From the NCBI GenBank assembly GCA_002842855.1, contig PHEE01000008.1, forward strand, positions 62,001-126,000: 64,000 nt of DNA, written 5' to 3'. The notes under the pieces were generated by a model. It did not search any database and was not told the origin of the DNA. It saw nothing but the letters and a program-made list of their open reading frames with translations. How positions within the stretch are numbered: the stretch's first letter is position 1; every line of letters starts with the position of its first letter. The stretch comes from Alphaproteobacteria bacterium HGW-Alphaproteobacteria-4 (lineage in GTDB: Bacteria > Pseudomonadota > Alphaproteobacteria > Rhodobacterales > Rhodobacteraceae). Shown here piece after piece: positions 60,637-64,000 of the stretch. A program made the translations under genes and the position numbers.

Positions 60637-61605
60637 TTATTCGTGGTGGATCGTGGCATCGGGGTTGAACGCGGCGAAGGCAAAGGCGAACGGCACATGG
60701 TAAAGCGCGGGCTGTCCGGCCTGCGTAACCGTGACGGTGCCGACATCGCGCCCCTCGGCAATCTGCCTGGTATCGAGCGCCGAGGCCTGCCCTGCCTGCC
60801 ATTCCACCCTGAAGCCGCCCACCTCAAAGGGGGCATGCGCCTGAACATAGGCAAAGCTCCAGGCATCGGGCAGGCCTTCGATCGCCACCACCCGCATCAG
60901 CGCGTCGCCCGGGCCATCGTAGCTGCCATCATAAAGGAAGGGCTGGCGCAGGCTGTCATAGCCTTCATAGGGGTTGGAGCCATAGCTGCGGCCAAAGCGC
61001 GTTGCGGGTATCAGCACCTCGCCATCGGGCCGCCGCGCCGCAAACTCACCGAAGGATTCGAATCGCGAGGGCACCCGAGCCAGCTCATCGCCCGAGTGTG
61101 CGCCAATGATCGCGCGGCCCTCGAACTGCTGCCACCAGCTTTGCGTGGCGCGGTCATACATCACCAGATCGGAATTGCGCAGTTTACCGGTGGTGCCAAA
61201 GGTTGTGGCCTCGCCGCCCAAGCGGCGGTCAAACACGATGCCCGAATTGCACAACGGGCAATAGGTCACCGCAATCGGGGTGCCCGCGAAAGTGTCGTTG
61301 ACGATTTCGTGCCACATCAGGATTGCCACCGGGTAGGCGCGCGCTTGCCCGCCCAGCTCGACACTGATCACCGGCTCGCGGTCGTCGGGGCGGGTGGACA
61401 GCTCGGCAAGGGTCTGAAAAGCGGGGGCGTCAATCGCCGGGATGCCGTCTTTCGGCGGGCCGCCCGAGAGGATTTCGGAGAAATTGACCGAGGTGCGGCT
61501 GAAATCGGTGGCGGGCCATTCGGCGCGCCATGCGGCGGGGGCGGTCTGCGCGGTGGCGGCGGTTACCGATAGCGCGGTGGCAAGGGCTGCGAGCAGGGGT
61601 TTCAT
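60637..61605 (-). CDS. DUF3179 domain-containing exported protein
   Basis: A 322-residue protein: signal peptide (1-20) then a DUF3179 domain. Seen are YPVAILMWHEIVNDTFAGTPIAVTYCPLCNSGIVFDRR, where CPLC is the family's mark, then YDRATQSWWQQFEGRAIIGAHSG and PYEGYDSLRQPFLYDG. The family function is unknown; the CxxC suggests a metal or redox site. The start at 61605 follows AAAGGAT. It diverges from the ECF sigma gene with 285 bases between and no gene in the gap. Confidence 0.88.
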   Translation of the reverse strand: MKPLLAALATALSVTAATAQTAPAAWRAEWPATDFSRTSVNFSEILSGGPPKDGIPAIDAPAFQTLAELSTRPDDREPVISVELGGQARAYPVAILMWHEIVNDTFAGTPIAVTYCPLCNSGIVFDRRLGGEATTFGTTGKLRNSDLVMYDRATQSWWQQFEGRAIIGAHSGDELARVPSRFESFGEFAARRPDGEVLIPATRFGRSYGSNPYEGYDSLRQPFLYDGSYDGPGDALMRVVAIEGLPDAWSFAYVQAHAPFEVGGFRVEWQAGQASALDTRQIAEGRDVGTVTVTQAGQPALYHVPFAFAFAAFNPDATIHHE

Positions 61606-61890
61606 GCGGTATCCTTTGGGTTGTGGGTGGGGTTTGGCGGCACCCCGGGCGGGTGCGGGCTGGCGGCAATGTGTCGCATCGGCTCTCACCCCCTCTTGGG
61701 CCGCGTGTTCGTGCCAACCGCTGCGGAGGCCCTTTTGCCCTGCTCGCGTAGGGCCTCGGGCGGCGGTCGGCATGGCACAAGCTGTGTCGGGCGGTAGCAA
61801 AACGCAAATCACGCGGCTTCACGTTGCATTGTGCGGTTGAAATAGTGCGCCGCATTCACGATGCTGCGGCATGACCATGGGAGGTGCCGG

Positions 61891-62502
61891 GTGCGGGGCG
61901 ACACAGGGCAAGGCATAGGCGACGAGGCCGAACTGGTGCGCAAGCTCGCGGCAGGCGACCGCGCCACGTTCGAGGCGATTTATCGCAAGCACAACGCTGC
62001 CATGGTGCGTTTTGCCACCGGTATCGTGAAAAGCCGCGCTACCGCCGAAGAGGTCACGCAGGACGCCTGGGTTTCGGTGCTGAAAAACATCGGCGGGTTT
62101 GAAGGGCGTTCGTCGCTGGCGGGCTGGATGTTTACCATCGTGCTGAACAAGGCGCGCACCCGTGCCGGGCGCGATGGCCGCTCGGTTTCGTTCGATGGCG
62201 CGGGCGAAGATGACAACCTCGCTGCCGCCTTCGATGGCCGTGGTCGCTGGAAGGACATGCCCGAGCTTTGGGAAGAAATCACCGCCGAGCGCATTATCGC
62301 CGGGCGCAGCGTGCTGCAACATGTCAACGCCGCAATTGAAACGCTGCCTCCGGCGCAACGCTCGGTGCTGGTGCTGCGCGGCCAGCAGGGGCTTGAGGCC
62401 GCCGAGGTCTGCGCCATGCTGGGCATCACCGAGGGCAACATGCGCGTGCTTTTGCACCGCGCGCGGCTGGCGGTGCGCGGCGCACTGGACGGTTTGGCAT
62501 GA
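61891..62502 (+). CDS. RNA polymerase ECF-family sigma factor
   Basis: A 203-residue ECF sigma factor. Region 2 has AGDRATFEAIYRKHNAAMVRFATGIVKSRATAEEVTQDAWVSVLKN and FEGRSSLAGWMFTIVLNKARTRAGRD; region 4 has LPPAQRSVLVLRGQQGLEAAEVCAMLGITEGNMRVLLHRARLAVRG. The linker between them, about 50 residues, is longer than minimal. The start is taken as GTG at 61891, six bases after GGGAGG; an ATG at 61861 is in frame but lacks such a signal. It is followed by a small zinc-type anti-sigma gene. Confidence 0.9.
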   Translation: MRGDTGQGIGDEAELVRKLAAGDRATFEAIYRKHNAAMVRFATGIVKSRATAEEVTQDAWVSVLKNIGGFEGRSSLAGWMFTIVLNKARTRAGRDGRSVSFDGAGEDDNLAAAFDGRGRWKDMPELWEEITAERIIAGRSVLQHVNAAIETLPPAQRSVLVLRGQQGLEAAEVCAMLGITEGNMRVLLHRARLAVRGALDGLA

Positions 62503-62553
62503 GCTGCGGCACGGTGTGCGCGCCGCTTATTTTCGCATATTTTCGGGGGCGCT

Positions 62554-62578
62554 GTAACGCGGGCGGGGCAGGCCAGTC
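62554..62578 (+). promoter_or_regulatory. ECF-type promoter candidate for the anti-sigma/DUF6789-like genes
   Basis: GTAAC at 62554-62558 and AGTC at 62575-62578 with a 16-base spacer, 37 bases before the ATG of the anti-sigma gene. Identical in layout to the element at 59434-59458 in front of the P460 gene. Confidence 0.6.
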
Positions 62579-62614
62579 TTTCCTTCGTGAAGCACGAGAA
62601 AAGGACTTCGTCAG

Positions 62615-62866
62615 ATGCTGAGCTGCAAGGAAGTTGCCCAACGCGCAAGCGCCATGATCGACGGCGAACTTGGTGCATGGGACACGCTTCAGATGCGGAT
62701 GCACATGGCGATGTGCAAGGGCTGCGAGCGGTTCATCGGCCAGATGCGCATAACGCGAGACCTGACCGAGGCCGTCGACGAGGCCGAGGAACTGCATGAT
62801 GTGGATGATCTTCGCATCAGCGCCATCCTTTCCCAGCTTCACGAAGGGAAGCAACAGGGCGGCTGA
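62615..62866 (+). CDS. small zinc-type anti-sigma factor (zf-HC2/ZAS-like), cytoplasmic
   Basis: An 83-residue protein with the zinc-binding anti-sigma motif H-x3-C-x2-C in MRMHMAMCKGCERF and an upstream cysteine in MLSCKEV, matching the ZAS domain (Cys, His-x3-Cys-x2-Cys). The rest is helical and acidic, with no membrane helix, so it is a soluble anti-sigma. Adjacency to the ECF gene supports a sigma/anti-sigma pair; release could occur by oxidation of the zinc site. The ATG is 112 bases after the ECF stop and has a candidate ECF promoter in the gap, so it may also be expressed apart from the sigma gene. Confidence 0.8.
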   Translation: MLSCKEVAQRASAMIDGELGAWDTLQMRMHMAMCKGCERFIGQMRITRDLTEAVDEAEELHDVDDLRISAILSQLHEGKQQGG

Positions 62867-62891
62867 GGCCCCCGAGGGAAGGACCACGAAA

Positions 62892-63332
62892 ATGAAAAAT
62901 CTTACAGCTGGCTTTGTCGCCGGGTTTGTCGCGACTGCCGTCTTGTCGGTGCTGATGGTGGCCAAGACCATGATGGGGGTGATGCCCGAACTGGATGTGG
63001 CCAAGATGCTGGGCATGATGATGGGCACCGGTGAAGCGATGGGCTGGGTCGGCCACTTCATGATCGGCACCATCGCCTGGGGCGGCGGTTTTGCGCTGCT
63101 TTACGGGCTGATCCCCGGCGGCAGCGCCACCGGCAAGGGCATCGTGTTCGGCATTGTCGCCTGGTTGATGATGATGATCGCGGTGATGCCGATGGCGGGT
63201 GCCGGGCTCTTTGGCATGGCCATGGGGATCATGGCGCCGATGATGACGCTGGTGCTGCACATCATCTTTGGTGCGGTGCTGGGCTATGTGTTCCAGCGTC
63301 AGGCCGGTCTGGCTGGTGCCGCGGCGCACTGA
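62892..63332 (+). CDS. DUF6789-like four-helix membrane protein
   Basis: A 146-residue integral membrane protein with four predicted helices: AGFVAGFVATAVLSVLMVAKTMM, GHFMIGTIAWGGGFALLYGLIP, GIVFGIVAWLMMMIAVMPMAGAGLFG and a C-terminal one ending FGAVLGYVFQRQ. It is very rich in methionine, including an MxxMM run near helix 1 and MMMIAVMPM, which may bind metal. The family resembles DUF6789. Function unknown. It begins 26 bases after the anti-sigma gene with GGAAGGA upstream and is presumably co-transcribed. Confidence 0.72.
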   Translation: MKNLTAGFVAGFVATAVLSVLMVAKTMMGVMPELDVAKMLGMMMGTGEAMGWVGHFMIGTIAWGGGFALLYGLIPGGSATGKGIVFGIVAWLMMMIAVMPMAGAGLFGMAMGIMAPMMTLVLHIIFGAVLGYVFQRQAGLAGAAAH

Positions 63333-63345
63333 ACCGTGAAGTCGC

Positions 63346-63371
63346 TGCGAGGGGGCGATGCCCCCCTCGCA
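63346..63371 (+). terminator. hairpin after the DUF6789-like gene
   Basis: A 10-base-pair stem TGCGAGGGGG (63346-63355) / CCCCCTCGCA (63362-63371), 14 bases after the stop, separating the ECF unit from the hydrolase gene. No T-run follows. Confidence 0.55.
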
Positions 63372-63425
63372 ACACCACCCCACCCATCAACCCATCTTCT
63401 CGACCATTCAGCCGGGAGCTTTGCC

Positions 63426-64000
63426 ATGCGCAGCGAAAAGGTAAGTTTTGAAGGCGCCTCGGGGGCATCGCTTGCGGCCCGGCTTGACCGCCCCGAAGGG
63501 CCGGTGCGCGGCGCTGCCATTCTTGCGCACTGCTTTACCTGCTCAAAAGACATTGCCGCCGCGCGCCGCATTGCGGGCCGCCTTGCCGCCCTTGGCATCG
63601 CCGTGCTGCGGTTCGACTTTACCGGGCTTGGCCATTCGGGTGGCGAGTTTGCCAGCACCAACTTTTCCTCGAACGTCGCCGATCTGGTGACCGCGGCCGA
63701 ATGGATGGCCGCGCAGGGCATGTCTGCGCAAATTCTGATCGGGCACTCGTTGGGCGGCGCGGCGGTGATTGCCGCTGCCCCCCGGATTGCGGGGCTGCGC
63801 GCCGTGGTCACCATCGGCGCGCCGTCTGACCCTGCGCATGTGGCGCACAACTTTGGCGGCATGCTTGGTGCGATCCGCCAGAACGGCACGGCGATGGTTA
63901 CCATGGCTGGCCGCAGCTTTGAAATCCGCCGCCAGTTTCTTGATGACATCGCCGAGGCCTCGCTCGACGCCGCCTTGCCGAAACTGGGTGCCGCGCTCCT
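63426..64000 (+). CDS. alpha/beta hydrolase, N-terminal part of a probable hydrolase-OsmC fusion (3' end outside window)
   Basis: The first 191 residues of an alpha/beta hydrolase, cut by the window end. The nucleophile elbow is GHSLGGAAVIAAA (serine at about residue 105); the oxyanion region is AAILAHCFTCSKDIAAARRIAGRL and the FDFTGLGHSGGEF segment follows. The CFTCSKD and NFSSNVADLV forms are typical of bifunctional alpha/beta hydrolase/OsmC proteins, in which a C-terminal OsmC peroxidase domain would follow; that part is not in the window, so the fusion is predicted only. The ATG has GGGAG upstream. Confidence 0.85.
   Translation, partial: MRSEKVSFEGASGASLAARLDRPEGPVRGAAILAHCFTCSKDIAAARRIAGRLAALGIAVLRFDFTGLGHSGGEFASTNFSSNVADLVTAAEWMAAQGMSAQILIGHSLGGAAVIAAAPRIAGLRAVVTIGAPSDPAHVAHNFGGMLGAIRQNGTAMVTMAGRSFEIRRQFLDDIAEASLDAALPKLGAAL

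Noticed and set aside
61606-61890. 285-base gap between the DUF3179 and ECF genes searched for a GTAAC-N16-AGTC copy.
   Set aside because: No GTAAC or GTTAC block occurs here, so self-activation of the ECF gene by this motif is not supported.

Overview
The window is a GC-rich stretch of an alphaproteobacterial chromosome, most likely from a member of the Rhodobacterales (Rhodobacteraceae/Paracoccaceae). The evidence is gene content: an RpoH2-type heat-shock sigma factor, an aa3 oxidase subunit I gene standing apart from the other cta genes, tandem c2-type cytochromes, FolE2, a DUF1467 protein beside methylmalonyl-CoA epimerase, an RTX-Hint protein, and the divergent lpoA-like / rsmI-yraN-gshB arrangement. 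There is no phage, insertion sequence, CRISPR array or rRNA. Genes are packed with many ATGA/TGATG overlaps, and no gene-free gap exceeds 300 bases.

1-11.6 kb is housekeeping: the 3' end of aspS, a GNAT enzyme, a response regulator, methylmalonyl-CoA epimerase, two overlapping Lrp/AsnC regulators divergent from ilvC, a UbiH-type hydroxylase, a pyrimidine-nucleotidase-like HAD protein, a GntR regulator, a GspE-N/GT2 fusion, carA and a YqeY-like gene. 11.6-16.2 kb is a complete polyamine-type ABC importer. 16.3-21 kb holds a 924-residue RTX-Hint protein, tRNA-Leu(GAG) and a peptidoglycan-binding-like exported protein. 21-25.4 kb holds lipB, a membrane-anchored and a soluble c-type cytochrome, ctaD and a DUF2244 gene. 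25.4-28.6 kb holds a glutathione transferase, metZ and folE2.

28.6-36.8 kb, all on the minus strand, is a beta-oxidation cluster: two paralogous MerR regulators, an acyl-CoA dehydrogenase, a small protein, a glutathione transferase, thiolase, two tandem cupins and a bifunctional FadJ/FadB-type enzyme, the last four translationally coupled. Six ACGTCA/TGACGT hexamers lie at the start of the distal MerR gene. 37-39.4 kb has two coupled hotdog thioesterases and a MATE exporter. 39.4-55 kb is again mostly core genes: trpS, a rhomboid-fold protein lacking its catalytic residues, murJ, glnD, an LpoA-like lipoprotein, rsmI, yraN, gshB, comM, a GST-like gene, rpoH2 (behind a candidate sigma-E promoter), a ChaN-like gene, coaBC and a DoxX-like gene.

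55-64 kb is the most accessory-looking part: a TetR regulator flanked by two AhpD-like proteins, a YiiX-like papain-fold protein, a YedE/YeeE transporter with a cytochrome P460, a TVP38-like membrane protein, a DUF3179 protein, and an ECF sigma factor followed by a tiny zinc-type anti-sigma factor and a DUF6789-like membrane protein. The same promoter-like sequence, GTAAC-N16-AGTC, lies just upstream of both the P460-YedE pair and the anti-sigma/membrane-protein pair. This suggests a small ECF regulon spread over this segment, and it is the strongest candidate here for an undescribed system. A second noteworthy signal is a conserved intergenic element (GGGTATTT..CAATGAAGAA), seen three times and twice joined to a GC-rich hairpin.
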